A stretch of 44,382 nt of DNA from an uncultured Bacillota bacterium. Lineage in GTDB: Bacteria; Bacillota_I; Bacilli_A; RF39; UBA660. Of this stretch, positions 12,763 through 21,905 are shown piece after piece. The stretch covers positions 1-44,382 of the forward strand of contig CANSAJ010000009.1 of the NCBI GenBank assembly GCA_947644695.1, given 5' to 3'. Position 1 is the stretch's first letter. Every line of letters starts with the position of its first letter. A model generated the notes under the pieces. It searched no databases, had not been told where the DNA came from, and saw only the letters and a list, made by a program, of their open reading frames with translations. Position numbers and translations under genes: made by a program.

Positions 12763-14241
12763 ATGGATAAAAAAGATTTATTAAAGAGTATCAGCACTAA
12801 AGGTAACGGTGAAATATATCTTGGAGTAGTAGGAGCAGTACGTACCGGAAAAAGTACTTTTATAAAAAAAGTAATTGAGAATTTAGTAGTACCAAACATT
12901 GAAGATGAGTATGAAAAAAGAAGATGTTTAGACGAAATACCTCAAACAGCACAAGGTAAACAAATAATGACAATTGAACCTAAATTCGTACCATCTAGCG
13001 GAGCAAAAATTAAAATAGACGAATTCACTACAAACATTAAACTAATCGATTGTGTAGGCTACATAACTCCGGAATGCAAAGGATATAAAGATGAAAGTGG
13101 AAATCCACGAATGATAAAAACTCCTTGGTTCACGGAAGAACTTGCTTTTGAAAGTGCAGCAGAAATAGGAACAGAAAAAGTAATTAAAGATCATAGTACA
13201 ATAGGCATAGTAATAACAACTGATGGTTCTATTGGTGAAATGTCTAGAAGTAATTATATAGAAGCAGAAAATAAAGTAATAACTGAGTTAAAAAGCATAA
13301 ATAAACCATTCATAGTAATAATGAACACAGTACATCCTAATCACCCAGATACTATTAATATGACAAATGAATTAAGAGAACAATATAATGTTCCAGTAAT
13401 GCCTATAAGCATAATAGACATGAGAGAAGAAGAAATACTCAATGTATTAAAAGAAGCATTATACGAATTTCCAGTAGAAGACATAGAAGTAAAAATCCCA
13501 GATTGGGTAGCAGTATTATCTAAAGATCATGAAATTAAAAAAACATTCATAAATGCAATGAAAGAAAGTGTAGTAAGTGTAGATAAACTAAGAGACATAG
13601 AAAATATAAATTTAAATTTTGAAGCAAGTGACATAATTAGTAATGCATACATCTCTAATTTAAACACAAATACAGGAGAAGTAACAATAAACTTAGAAGC
13701 ACCAGAAACACTATATGATGATGTTTTAAAAGATCTTATAGGAGTAAGCATTAATTCAAAAGCAGAAATGTTAAGAGTATTCCAAGATTTCAGTGAAGGA
13801 AAAAGCGAATATGAAAGCGTTAAATCAGCTCTAAAACAAGTTTATCAAACTGGATATGGAATAGCTTTACCAAGGCTAAATGATATGAAACTAGGAACAC
13901 CTGAAATAATAAAACAAGGTGGAAGATATGGTGTAAAATTAAAAGCAGTAGCAACTAGCATACACATGATAAAAGTAGATGTAGAAAGTACATTCGAGCC
14001 TATCATTGGAAGTGAACTTCAAAGTAAAGAATTAATAGATTCATTAATGAAAGGCAGAGAAGAGTCTCCTAACAATATATGGAAAAGTGAAATATTTGGA
14101 AGAAGCTTAGAAGTAATTGTACAAGAAGGAATACAAGCTAAACTAAACTCAGTTCCAGAAAGTGTTAGATATAAACTAGCAACTACTGTCGGAAAAATAG
14201 TAAATAAAGGAAGTGGAAACTTAATAGCTATAGTTTTGTAG
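12763..14241 (+). CDS. spoIVA: Stage IV sporulation protein A, spore coat foundation ATPase
   Basis: 492 residues, the same length as B. subtilis SpoIVA. The N-terminal TRAFAC-type ATPase has Walker A GVVGAVRTGKSTFIKK (~residue 23), KLIDCVGYITPE and ITTDGSIGEMSRSNYIEAE. The middle and C-terminal domains end in GSGNLIAIVL, as expected for the membrane-targeting tail. SpoIVA polymerises on the forespore surface using ATP and is a hallmark of true endospore formers. AAAGGAG lies 10 bases before ATG 12763, and a sigma-E-like promoter lies 28 bases before the start. hup follows after one small gene, echoing the Bacillus spoIVA-hbs order. Confidence 0.97.
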   Translation: MDKKDLLKSISTKGNGEIYLGVVGAVRTGKSTFIKKVIENLVVPNIEDEYEKRRCLDEIPQTAQGKQIMTIEPKFVPSSGAKIKIDEFTTNIKLIDCVGYITPECKGYKDESGNPRMIKTPWFTEELAFESAAEIGTEKVIKDHSTIGIVITTDGSIGEMSRSNYIEAENKVITELKSINKPFIVIMNTVHPNHPDTINMTNELREQYNVPVMPISIIDMREEEILNVLKEALYEFPVEDIEVKIPDWVAVLSKDHEIKKTFINAMKESVVSVDKLRDIENINLNFEASDIISNAYISNLNTNTGEVTINLEAPETLYDDVLKDLIGVSINSKAEMLRVFQDFSEGKSEYESVKSALKQVYQTGYGIALPRLNDMKLGTPEIIKQGGRYGVKLKAVATSIHMIKVDVESTFEPIIGSELQSKELIDSLMKGREESPNNIWKSEIFGRSLEVIVQEGIQAKLNSVPESVRYKLATTVGKIVNKGSGNLIAIVL

Positions 14242-14308
14242 CATTAAGTTTTTTCTTTACATATAATATAGTATGCCTTAAAATATAATATTGAAAGTAG
14301 TTGATAAA

Positions 14309-14818
14309 ATGAAAAAAAAATATAAACATAATTTAAGATATGATAGCCCCTTTTTGTTAGAGTTAGATACAGAAAAGTTAGAATTTATTGATGGACTCGC
14401 AATAGTAAAATTCGAAAGACCTACGAAAGTATGGAACTATTCATCATTATTAGGTGGCTTTATAGAAATGAAAACTACAGTTACTGGAATATTTGATGAA
14501 AATTTAAATCCAGTTTTAATTCCTCATGAAGAATATGTAGACATTGAAAATTTTGGACAGGGAAATTTCATAGCTAGCTATAATGTAATATGTGGAGATG
14601 GAGAACAAATACATTACTCTAAACACTATAGCCATTTAAGAATATCTGATAATGGAGTAGAAACAGTTAGAAGATTTGGAAAAGTAAATTATAGGAGAGT
14701 AAATGCCATAAACGTATCAATTAATGATCAAATATATGATGTAATAAGTGGAACATTTGAAGGAGAGTTATCTGAAAAAGATATAGCAAAAAAAGAACTA
14801 ACCATTAATAAAAATTAA
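14309..14818 (+). CDS. Hypothetical protein, 169 residues, beta-rich
   Basis: I do not recognise the family. The sequence is predicted mostly beta (FIDGLAIVKFERPTKVWNYS, MKTTVTGIFDENLNPVLIPH, RRFGKVNYRRVNAINVSIND). It has a faint resemblance to WG-type repeats (gIFDENLNPVLIP), no signal peptide and no membrane segment. ATG 14309 is preferred to TTG 14291, although neither has a strong SD. A possible promoter (TTTACA at 14256, TAAAAT at 14280) is just upstream. It sits between spoIVA and hup, so a sporulation role is conceivable only by context. Confidence 0.65.
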   Translation: MKKKYKHNLRYDSPFLLELDTEKLEFIDGLAIVKFERPTKVWNYSSLLGGFIEMKTTVTGIFDENLNPVLIPHEEYVDIENFGQGNFIASYNVICGDGEQIHYSKHYSHLRISDNGVETVRRFGKVNYRRVNAINVSINDQIYDVISGTFEGELSEKDIAKKELTINKN

Positions 14819-14895
14819 AAATAATAACAAAGTGCAAAACAAAATACTATAATCTTTAAACTTCGTAAAAGAAACGTAAAATAGTTAAAAATTTA

Positions 14896-14924
14896 TTGCA
14901 ATTTAGTCATTATATAGATAAAAT
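14896..14924 (+). promoter_or_regulatory. Promoter of hup
   Basis: TTGCAA (14896-14901), 17-base spacer, TAAAAT (14919-14924), 48 bases before the start codon. Confidence 0.7.
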
Positions 14925-14972
14925 TAAAACATAAGCTGTCGTAGCTTAAAATAATAGATGGAGGTAATAGTA

Positions 14973-15245
14973 ATGACTAAAAATGAATTAGTTGAATTCA
15001 TCGCTGCAAAAGCCGGTTTAACAAAAGCTGATGCTAGCAGAGCTTTAGATGCTACATTAGAAGGAATCCAATCAGGATTAAAAAAAGATGGTAAAGTTGC
15101 TTTAGTTGGTTTTGGAACATTTAGTGCTAAAACAAGAGCAGCTAGAGAAGGAATTAATCCTTTAACAAAACAACCATTGAAAATACCTGCAAAAACAGTT
15201 GCAAGTTTCAAGGCTGGAAGCAAATTAAAAGATGCTTTAAATTAA
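14973..15245 (+). CDS. hup: DNA-binding protein HU
   Basis: 90 residues, standard HU length. MTKNELVEFIAAKAGLTKAD, the hydrophobic core VGFGTFSAKTRAAREGINP and the C-terminal KTVASFKAGSKLKDAL are typical; the DNA-intercalating Pro is in INPLTKQP. HU homodimers bend and compact chromosomal DNA. GGAGG ends 8 bases before ATG 14973, preferred over an upstream ATG at 14958 that precedes this SD. It has its own promoter and terminator. Confidence 0.97.
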   Translation: MTKNELVEFIAAKAGLTKADASRALDATLEGIQSGLKKDGKVALVGFGTFSAKTRAAREGINPLTKQPLKIPAKTVASFKAGSKLKDALN

Positions 15246-15246
15246 T

Positions 15247-15270
15247 AAAAAAGGCCATTGGCTTTTTTTT
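15247..15270 (+). terminator. Terminator of hup
   Basis: AAAAAGGCC-ATT-GGCTTTTT stem ending in eight T. Confidence 0.8.
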
Positions 15271-15288
15271 TAGTCAAATCTATAATAT

Positions 15289-16371
15289 ATGAAAGAAAAT
15301 TATAAAAAAATATTAAAACAAATAGAAAAGTATGGTTTTAAAGCTTATATAGTAGGTGGATATGTAAGAGATACAATTCTAGGAATAAGAAGTTCAGACA
15401 TAGATATAATTACAGATGCCAAACCACAAGAGCTTAAAAAAATATTTTCTAATGTATTAACTATTTATAATAAATATGGGTCAGTTAAATTAAAATTAAA
15501 GAGCAAAATAATAGATATAACAACATTTAGAAAAGAACTATCTTATAAAAACGGAAAACCAAATAAAATAGAATACACTAATATTTTAAAAGAAGACTTA
15601 ATAAGAAGAGATTTTAAAATGAATACTATATGTATGGACTCTAATGGAAATATAATAGATTTATTAAACGGTTTAAAAGATATACAAAATAAAAAAATAT
15701 CATGTGTAAGAAATACAGAAACTGAATTAAAAGAAGATCCATCAAGAATTTTACGTGCACTTAGATTCATGAGTGAACTAAACTTTAATCTTGACCAAAA
15801 CATAAAAAACTATATCTTAAAAAATAAAAATCAAATTCTAAAAATAAATCCAATAAAAAAGAAAGAAGAACTTACTAAACTTTTTAAAACAAAAAAAGTA
15901 AAACCATTCTTAGATTTTATAAAATTAGCTGATTTAGAAGAAGTAATAGGAATAAAAAGCATCAACTTTAAAGAAACTAACACAATTATAGGAGTATGGA
16001 GTCAACTAGAAGTAAAAAGTTATTATATGTTCTCTAAAAAAGAAAAAGAACAAATAAAAAAAGTAAAAGCTCTAATAAAAAAACAAAAAATAGATGTATT
16101 TGATTTATATAATAATGGTATATTTATATGTACTATAGCCGCAGATATTTTAGGATTAAATAAAAAAGAATTAAATTTAATCTATACTAATCTCCCCATA
16201 AAAGGTATAATGGATATAGATATAAAAAGTGAAGAAATAATGAACATAATGAATATTAATCCAAGTAAAAAACTAGGAGAAATAATCAAGGTTATAGAAA
16301 AAGAAATAATAAAAGGGAAATTAAAAAATGAAAAAGAAGAAATTATAAAAAGATTAAAAGAACTGAGGTGA
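15289..16371 (+). CDS. cca: CCA-adding tRNA nucleotidyltransferase (class II)
   Basis: 360 residues. The catalytic head has YIVGGYVRDTILG, SSDIDIITDA (metal-binding Asp pair) and LIRRDFKMNTICMD. The nucleotide-selecting motif EDPSRILRALRF follows, and then a helical body/tail. It adds or repairs the 3' CCA of tRNAs; the tRNAs in the window already encode CCA, so here the role is mainly repair. No SD is obvious before ATG 15289, and a TATAAT overlaps the three bases just upstream of the start, so its leader is unclear. It begins the cca-dnaD-nth run; dnaD starts 6 bases after its TGA stop. Confidence 0.9.
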   Translation: MKENYKKILKQIEKYGFKAYIVGGYVRDTILGIRSSDIDIITDAKPQELKKIFSNVLTIYNKYGSVKLKLKSKIIDITTFRKELSYKNGKPNKIEYTNILKEDLIRRDFKMNTICMDSNGNIIDLLNGLKDIQNKKISCVRNTETELKEDPSRILRALRFMSELNFNLDQNIKNYILKNKNQILKINPIKKKEELTKLFKTKKVKPFLDFIKLADLEEVIGIKSINFKETNTIIGVWSQLEVKSYYMFSKKEKEQIKKVKALIKKQKIDVFDLYNNGIFICTIAADILGLNKKELNLIYTNLPIKGIMDIDIKSEEIMNIMNINPSKKLGEIIKVIEKEIIKGKLKNEKEEIIKRLKELR

Positions 16372-16376
16372 AATTA

Positions 16377-16973
16377 ATGAATGATTTAAAAAGCCTATAT
16401 AAGCAAAAGAACTATCAAATAAATTCTTTAGTATTAAAAAGTATAAAGGGATTAAATCTTTCATTAGCTGAATTCTTATTAATATTATATTTTATAAATG
16501 AAGAAGCTTCTCTAAATTTAGAAGGAATAAAAGAAAGCTTGGGTTTAACAGAAGAAGAAATACTAAACACTTATAGTGACTTAATATCAAAAGGAATAAT
16601 AGAAATAATTGTATCTAAAGAAAATGGAAAAGTAACTGAAAAAATATCTTTAGAATTATTTTATGACAAATTAGTACTAAGTAGTAGTAAAGAAAATAAT
16701 AAAGTATCAGAAGATATTTACTCTAAATTTGAAAATGAATTTGGACGTACATTAAGTCCTATTGAATATGAGACAATCAATAATTGGTTAAACAATGGAG
16801 TATCTGAAGAAACGATTGTAAGTGCCTTAAAAGAAGCTGTAATACAAGAAGTTCCAAAACTTAGGTACATAGATAAAATAATATATGAATGGACAAAAAA
16901 GACAAAAAAACCAGAAGACGAAGAATACAAAGAACTTTTTGATTATGATTGGCTAGGTGTAAGTAATGAATAA
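16377..16973 (+). CDS. dnaD: DNA replication initiation protein DnaD
   Basis: 198 residues: an N-terminal winged helix (LSLAEFLLILYFINEEASLN) and the C-terminal DnaD domain with the ssDNA-binding YxxxIxxxW motif (YIDKIIYEW). It helps DnaA/DnaB load the replicative helicase and restart forks. ATG 16377 is chosen because GAGGTGA ends 5 bases upstream; GTG 16368 is part of that SD. It overlaps nth by 8 bases; dnaD-nth is the Bacillus order. Confidence 0.92.
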   Translation: MNDLKSLYKQKNYQINSLVLKSIKGLNLSLAEFLLILYFINEEASLNLEGIKESLGLTEEEILNTYSDLISKGIIEIIVSKENGKVTEKISLELFYDKLVLSSSKENNKVSEDIYSKFENEFGRTLSPIEYETINNWLNNGVSEETIVSALKEAVIQEVPKLRYIDKIIYEWTKKTKKPEDEEYKELFDYDWLGVSNE

Positions 16974-17595
16974 AACTGGAATAATAATGAATGAACTTGA
17001 TAAGCTTTATCCTAATCCTAGATGTGAACTAAATTATAATAAAGATTATGAATTACTTTTAGCTGTTATGTTAAGTGCTCAAACAACAGACAAACGCGTA
17101 AATATGGTAACTGAATCTTTATTTAAAAAATATGATACACTAGAAAAATTAAACTCATTAAGCTTAAAAGAAATCGAAAATGAAATAAAAACAATAGGGA
17201 TGTATAAACAAAAGGCAAAACACTTTAAAAACATTGTAGAAAGCCTTTTATTGCTTGATGGATGCGTTCCAAACGATAGAGAAGTTTTACTTAAAATGAG
17301 TGGGGTAGGAAGAAAAACAGTAAACGTAGTTTTGTCTAATCTTTATAACGAACCATGTATCGCAGTCGACACTCATGTAAACAGAGTAAGTAAACGATTG
17401 AGTCTTGCAAAAGAGACAGACGATGTATTAGAAGTAGAAGAAAAATTAATGAAAAAGTTTCCAAAAACTAAATGGAGTAAATTACACCATCAAATGGTTT
17501 TATTTGGAAGATACCATTGCACAGCAAAACAACCAGACTGTAAAAATTGTAATCTAAAAGATGTATGCACATATTATAAAAAAGAGAATTCGTAA
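16966..17595 (+). CDS. nth: Endonuclease III
   Basis: 209 residues. The helix-hairpin-helix LLKMSGVGRKTVNVVL carries the catalytic Lys, IAVDTHVNRVSKR has the catalytic Asp, and the C-terminal cluster CTAKQPDCKNCNLKDVC is the C-x6-C-x2-C-x5-C 4Fe-4S ligand set. It removes oxidised pyrimidines and nicks the abasic site. The start ATG 16966 overlaps the dnaD stop, so translation is coupled. Confidence 0.95.
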   Translation: MNKTGIIMNELDKLYPNPRCELNYNKDYELLLAVMLSAQTTDKRVNMVTESLFKKYDTLEKLNSLSLKEIENEIKTIGMYKQKAKHFKNIVESLLLLDGCVPNDREVLLKMSGVGRKTVNVVLSNLYNEPCIAVDTHVNRVSKRLSLAKETDDVLEVEEKLMKKFPKTKWSKLHHQMVLFGRYHCTAKQPDCKNCNLKDVCTYYKKENS

Positions 17596-17609
17596 TTTGA
17601 ATTCTCTTT
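17581..17609. terminator. Bidirectional terminator between nth and the PBP gene
   Basis: Perfect 11-bp stem AAAGAGAATTC / GAATTCTCTTT with a 7-base loop that contains the nth stop; it has T tails on both strands for the two converging genes. Confidence 0.85.
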
Positions 17610-20451
17610 ATTTAATATGTATATTTCTAGTCTCTTTATGAAGGGAACCTAAATAACTTACTGAATAAACTATTTCATAAGCTCCTTCTTTAGAATTATC
17701 AATGCTGCTTACTGTTCTACATCCATTGCCATCAGAACAATCTCTAATAGTATACTGAATATCAGATGGACTAAGTGAATCAGTCATATCAATACCGTTT
17801 ACTAAAAACTTAATTGTTTCAACTCCAAAACTTGGAATTGCATCACCAATACTATAAGTTGGATTTAAATAATCTTTTCCATCTCCAGCAGTAATAGCTA
17901 AAAGTTGAACAGTGAATGTAGTAGAAGTGCCACTTAGTTTTTCTTCAATAACATCACTAGAATTATCTTTCCATGACGAATATGCAGCTTTAACAGCAAC
18001 GCCATCATAACCAATAGTATTTTCTATAGTGTATGTTGTATCATCAGTATGTCCCACATAAACAAGCTCGCTACCTTTTTTAAGATATATATCAAATCCA
18101 TAACTACCAAATACACCATCATTATATTGAATACGTTTATCATAATACTTCTGAGCCCATTGCTTATAATTATCATTAAAATATTTAGCTAAATAGTCTT
18201 TATTAACAGCATCTGGAATTCCAGGACTAGTCCAAGTTAAAGTGGCTTTATTTCCATCTTCTAATACTTTAAGATCAGATGGTTTGTCTAATTTACTAAA
18301 TCTTGTAGATTTATCAATAGGTTCTGTGCCTGAAATAAAATAGTGATGTTGTCTAAGATCGCCAGGTGTAAATTCACTAGCAAGTTTTGCTGGAATAGTT
18401 TCAAGCTCAACTTCCACAGATACTATACCTTTTGGAGTGCTAAATCTAGCACCATTATTGAATAAATTTTTAGTTAACATAGATTGAATAGTATTTCTTT
18501 GAACAGTAGCAGGTGCCTGAGTATTATAATGATCTTTAGTGAGTTCATCATAACCATACCAAAATGCTATAGTCAAATCAGTATTATATGTAGCAACCCA
18601 TGAATCTTGAATAGCATCAGCATAAATTCCTAAAGCATGAAGTGCATCAGTCTCATAAGTACTAGTTCCAGTTTTTGTAGCTACATCTGTTCCGCTAACT
18701 CTTGCAACACTAGGTGTAACATCAAATAAAATATTTGTAATTAAGAAAGATGTAGTCTCGCTCATAACTCTTTCGCGATTAGTTTTATGTTCTGTAACAT
18801 CTCCGCTTTCTTTATACTCTAATTTTGAAATAGTATAAGCTTCAGTATAATAACCACCATTGGCAAATGCAGAGTAGGCAGAAGCTAATTGTACAGGATT
18901 AACACCTTCAAAAGCACCTATAGAAGAAGACTCGAATATTCTACCATTATCATTACCAGGAGTAATTCCTAAATTAGTAGCAAATTCCCATTTTTGTTCA
19001 TTAGTTGTAGCTTGAAAAGTTTGAAGTGCAGCAGTATTCATAGATTCTGATAATGCATACTTAGCTGTAACTAAACCTGAATGCTTGTGATTCCAGTTAT
19101 TTACCACACCGCCATTAGTATAAGAATATTCTTCATCAAAAAGTGGGGAATAAGTAGACCAATGTAAATACTCAAAAGCTGGGCCGTAATCTAAAATAGG
19201 TTTAATAGTTGAACCAGGGTGTCTATTAATCATAGTAGCATAATTCATTTGTCTTTCACCAGTTCTATTTCTACCAGCCCCAACTGCTACTAAAGCTCCA
19301 TTTTTATTATCCACAATAGCAATACTTAATTGGATAAATTCATCTTTAAATTCATAACCATAATTACCATTATATATGTTATTAATTACATTTTGTTTAT
19401 CTCTATCAAACATAGTATAAATTTTAAGAGGTACTTGATAAGGATTAACTTTATATTTATTAATAGCTTCTTCTATTACAGTATCTATATAACCTTGATA
19501 TTCATTTTGATTACCTGAGTTACTAGCTAACATTTCAGTTATAGGCATACTCTTAGCAATCTCACATTCTTCTTCACTTATATAACCATGTCTTAGCATT
19601 AGATTTAATACTTGATTTCTACGAGCTTTAGCTTTATCCGGATATACGTAAGGATCATATGCACTAGGAGCCTGATATAATCCAGCAATTAAAGCAGCTT
19701 CAGGTAAAGTTAAATCAGAAGCACTTTTACCAAAATATGTCTGCGAAGCTTGCTCAACTCCATAAGATTGATTACCTAAAAATTCTGAATTAACATAAAG
19801 TTCAAAAATATCTTGTTTAGTATATTGTTTTTCTATTTTAAAAATTGATAAATAAACATCAGTAAATTTTCTTATAATACCTTTAATACCAGTAGAAGTA
19901 GTATCTGTTAAAGCATTTTTACTAATCTGCATCGTTAAAGTAGAAGCACCACCTGCATCATCTCTTCCTAAAACTTGTCCAATAGATGCTTTTATAAATC
20001 TAGCAAGATCAACACCATTATGTTGAAAGAATCTTGAGTCTTCTGTAGCAACTACAGCATCAATAAGAACCTGAGGAAGTTCATCATAAGATAATTTAAC
20101 TCTTTTCTCAACTTCATCACTACCAACATTCATTCCTAAAGTAGCAAGTTCATTACCATCTTTATCATAAATAATAGTTGAATCTTTATTAAATAACTTT
20201 TCTTCATCAAACTCATCTGCATTTATAACTATATAAGCTGCAAAAGCGAAAATAGCTATAAACATTAAAATCGCACCACAAGTTATAAATGATAAAATAT
20301 AATACCAAATCTTTCTCTTATTTTTAGTTTTTCTCTCTTTTTTTACAGCTTTACTTTTTTTATCAGTATTATCTTTCTTTAATTTAGCCTTAACTTTATC
20401 TCCTTTATTTCTAATTTTATTAAATTTAATCTTACTTTTCATACTCGCCAT
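17608..20451 (-). CDS. ponA: Class A penicillin-binding protein 1A (glycosyltransferase/transpeptidase)
   Basis: 947 residues. A basic cytoplasmic N-terminus (KKSKAVKKERKTKNKRK) precedes one membrane anchor. The GT51 domain has ATEDSRFFQHNGVD, ASTLTMQISKNAL and SYGVEQASQTYFGKSA. The transpeptidase domain has HPGSTIKPILDY (active Ser), SESMNTAA (SxN) and ATKTGTSTYE (KTG). The C-terminus adds a fibronectin-III-like domain (LKVLEDGNKATLTWTSPG) and a further beta domain. It polymerises and cross-links peptidoglycan outside the membrane. ATG 20451 follows AAGGAG by 8 bases; an upstream in-frame ATG at 20475 lies before that SD. It overlaps recU by 20 bases, the recU-ponA arrangement of Bacillus. 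Confidence 0.95.
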   Translation of the reverse strand: MASMKSKIKFNKIRNKGDKVKAKLKKDNTDKKSKAVKKERKTKNKRKIWYYILSFITCGAILMFIAIFAFAAYIVINADEFDEEKLFNKDSTIIYDKDGNELATLGMNVGSDEVEKRVKLSYDELPQVLIDAVVATEDSRFFQHNGVDLARFIKASIGQVLGRDDAGGASTLTMQISKNALTDTTSTGIKGIIRKFTDVYLSIFKIEKQYTKQDIFELYVNSEFLGNQSYGVEQASQTYFGKSASDLTLPEAALIAGLYQAPSAYDPYVYPDKAKARRNQVLNLMLRHGYISEEECEIAKSMPITEMLASNSGNQNEYQGYIDTVIEEAINKYKVNPYQVPLKIYTMFDRDKQNVINNIYNGNYGYEFKDEFIQLSIAIVDNKNGALVAVGAGRNRTGERQMNYATMINRHPGSTIKPILDYGPAFEYLHWSTYSPLFDEEYSYTNGGVVNNWNHKHSGLVTAKYALSESMNTAALQTFQATTNEQKWEFATNLGITPGNDNGRIFESSSIGAFEGVNPVQLASAYSAFANGGYYTEAYTISKLEYKESGDVTEHKTNRERVMSETTSFLITNILFDVTPSVARVSGTDVATKTGTSTYETDALHALGIYADAIQDSWVATYNTDLTIAFWYGYDELTKDHYNTQAPATVQRNTIQSMLTKNLFNNGARFSTPKGIVSVEVELETIPAKLASEFTPGDLRQHHYFISGTEPIDKSTRFSKLDKPSDLKVLEDGNKATLTWTSPGIPDAVNKDYLAKYFNDNYKQWAQKYYDKRIQYNDGVFGSYGFDIYLKKGSELVYVGHTDDTTYTIENTIGYDGVAVKAAYSSWKDNSSDVIEEKLSGTSTTFTVQLLAITAGDGKDYLNPTYSIGDAIPSFGVETIKFLVNGIDMTDSLSPSDIQYTIRDCSDGNGCRTVSSIDNSKEGAYEIVYSVSYLGSLHKETRNIHIK

Positions 20452-20992
20452 AATTATTCTCCTTAAAATAAACACTATTTATAGTCTTAATATAATCTAA
20501 TCTTGGAATATATCCTTCATTAATAATATGTCCATATTTCTCTATAATTTCATAAGGAATACTTTTCCTATCATAATTATTTACAAAATCTAGTAAATCC
20601 TTTCCATCTAATAAGAAAAACTTATTATTCATAAATATTATCAGAAAAACAATACCACCATGATTTATTATATTTTGTATATGTGTCATTTGATGAGGTT
20701 TAACATTTGAAAGGGGAAAGGAAGTTCTACTTTTACACTCTTTAGCATCAAACTCTACATATTTTCCCTTATAAATACCATTATAATCTAAAGTACTTGT
20801 TTCACTAAAAACAGCTTTATCTATAATAGTAGTCTTTTTAGATCTATAACACACATTTAATACTTTAATAGGAGTAGGTTTCTTATATATAATAGCTATA
20901 TCACGACTCAAATAAAATTGATTAGAATCATTTATCATATGTTCAAGAAACATACCTCTATTTCCATAACTCTTATTTTTATAGCTAGGCAC
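20432..20992 (-). CDS. recU: Holliday junction resolvase RecU
   Basis: 186 residues. NRGMFLEHMINDSNQFY, IIYKKPTPIKVLNV and the nuclease core STLDYNGIYKGKYVEFDAKE (the D and E-x-K metal ligands), plus HQMTHIQNIINHGGIVFLII, are diagnostic. It resolves four-way junctions in recombination and chromosome segregation. The start is GTG 20992 (MPSYKNKSYGNRG) with AGGTGA 6 bases upstream. It leads the recU-ponA operon. Confidence 0.95.
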   Translation of the reverse strand: MPSYKNKSYGNRGMFLEHMINDSNQFYLSRDIAIIYKKPTPIKVLNVCYRSKKTTIIDKAVFSETSTLDYNGIYKGKYVEFDAKECKSRTSFPLSNVKPHQMTHIQNIINHGGIVFLIIFMNNKFFLLDGKDLLDFVNNYDRKSIPYEIIEKYGHIINEGYIPRLDYIKTINSVYFKENNYGEYEK

Positions 20993-21112
20993 TTAAAATC
21001 ACCTAAACTAATTATACAATAAAAAACTTAAAAAATCTAATTTACATAAACTCGCCAGTAAACTATATGTAAAAACTAGTAAATAAAAAACAAAGAAAAC
21101 ATTTTCTTCATT

Positions 21113-21505
21113 TTATAATATTGATATATTCTCATCTAAAAAAATATTAAACTCTTCATCCACATCATGAGCCTTTATACAAAAATTAATATTAAATTCT
21201 TTTTCGCTAAGTCTTGTCAAATAAATTTCATAATTTCCATCTATTATTGATATCCATCCTTTTTCATCATCATATAAAATATCGCTTATATATTCTTTTA
21301 AATTAGTTTTAACATTGACTTTCATTTGTTTAAACATATCATCTGAAAAAGTAAATTCTAGTCCTATATATTTATTATTGTCTATATTAAAAGTGATAAA
21401 AGGTGCTTTGCCATCTCTTCTTTTTCCATTATTAGTTACATGAAACTTTCCCCAAGAAACTTTATAATCAAAGATAGAATATTTATTTTCATTTATAATT
21501 ATCAT
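21113..21505 (-). CDS. Hypothetical protein, 130 residues
   Basis: Not recognised. It alternates beta-like segments (NKYSIFDYKVSWGKFHVTNN, APFITFNIDNNKYIGLEFTF, WISIIDGNYEIYLTRLS) with an acidic C-terminus (DVDEEFNIFLDENISIL), and has no signal peptide or membrane helix. ATG 21505 is preferred because GAAAGGA lies upstream; an earlier in-frame start lies before that site. It stands alone between recU and the tRNA pair. Confidence 0.65.
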   Translation of the reverse strand: MIIINENKYSIFDYKVSWGKFHVTNNGKRRDGKAPFITFNIDNNKYIGLEFTFSDDMFKQMKVNVKTNLKEYISDILYDDEKGWISIIDGNYEIYLTRLSEKEFNINFCIKAHDVDEEFNIFLDENISIL

Positions 21506-21591
21506 AATAAATCCTTTCTCAATACAATAATAAAAATGACTTATCAAAAGCCACTTCTAATATAACTCAAAATATGAGATTAATTTTAATT

Positions 21592-21667
21592 TGGTGACCT
21601 GTACGGGATTTGAACCCGTGAATGCACGCGTGAAAGGCGTGTGTGTTAACCATTTCACCAACAGGCC
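21592..21667 (-). tRNA. tRNA-Glu (anticodon TTC), CCA encoded
   Basis: Cloverleaf on the minus strand: GGCCTGT acceptor, anticodon stem CACGC/GCGTG with loop CTTTCAC (anticodon TTC), T-loop TTCAAAT, and CCA at 21594-21592. Confidence 0.95.
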
Positions 21668-21676
21668 ATTAAACAA

Positions 21677-21753
21677 TGGTGGGCCTGAATGGACTTGAAC
21701 CATCGACCTTGCGCTTATCAGACGCACGCTCTAACCAGCTGAGCTACAAGCCC
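21677..21753 (-). tRNA. tRNA-Ile (anticodon GAT), CCA encoded
   Basis: Cloverleaf on the minus strand: GGGCTTG acceptor, D-arm GCTC..GAGC, loop CTGATAA (anticodon GAT), T-loop TTCAAGT, and CCA encoded. It lies 9 bases upstream of tRNA-Glu in transcription direction, so the two are probably one transcript. Confidence 0.95.
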
Positions 21754-21905
21754 GTCTCTGTAAAGAAACCTACTTCATTTTATAATACTTTTATGTTTAA
21801 TGCAAGCAAAAAATCACAAAAATAGTAAAAAATTTCACAAAAAATACAAAAAACAAAAAAATTGTAAAAAAATGCCACATATATTATAATAAAGTAGTGA
21901 TTATT

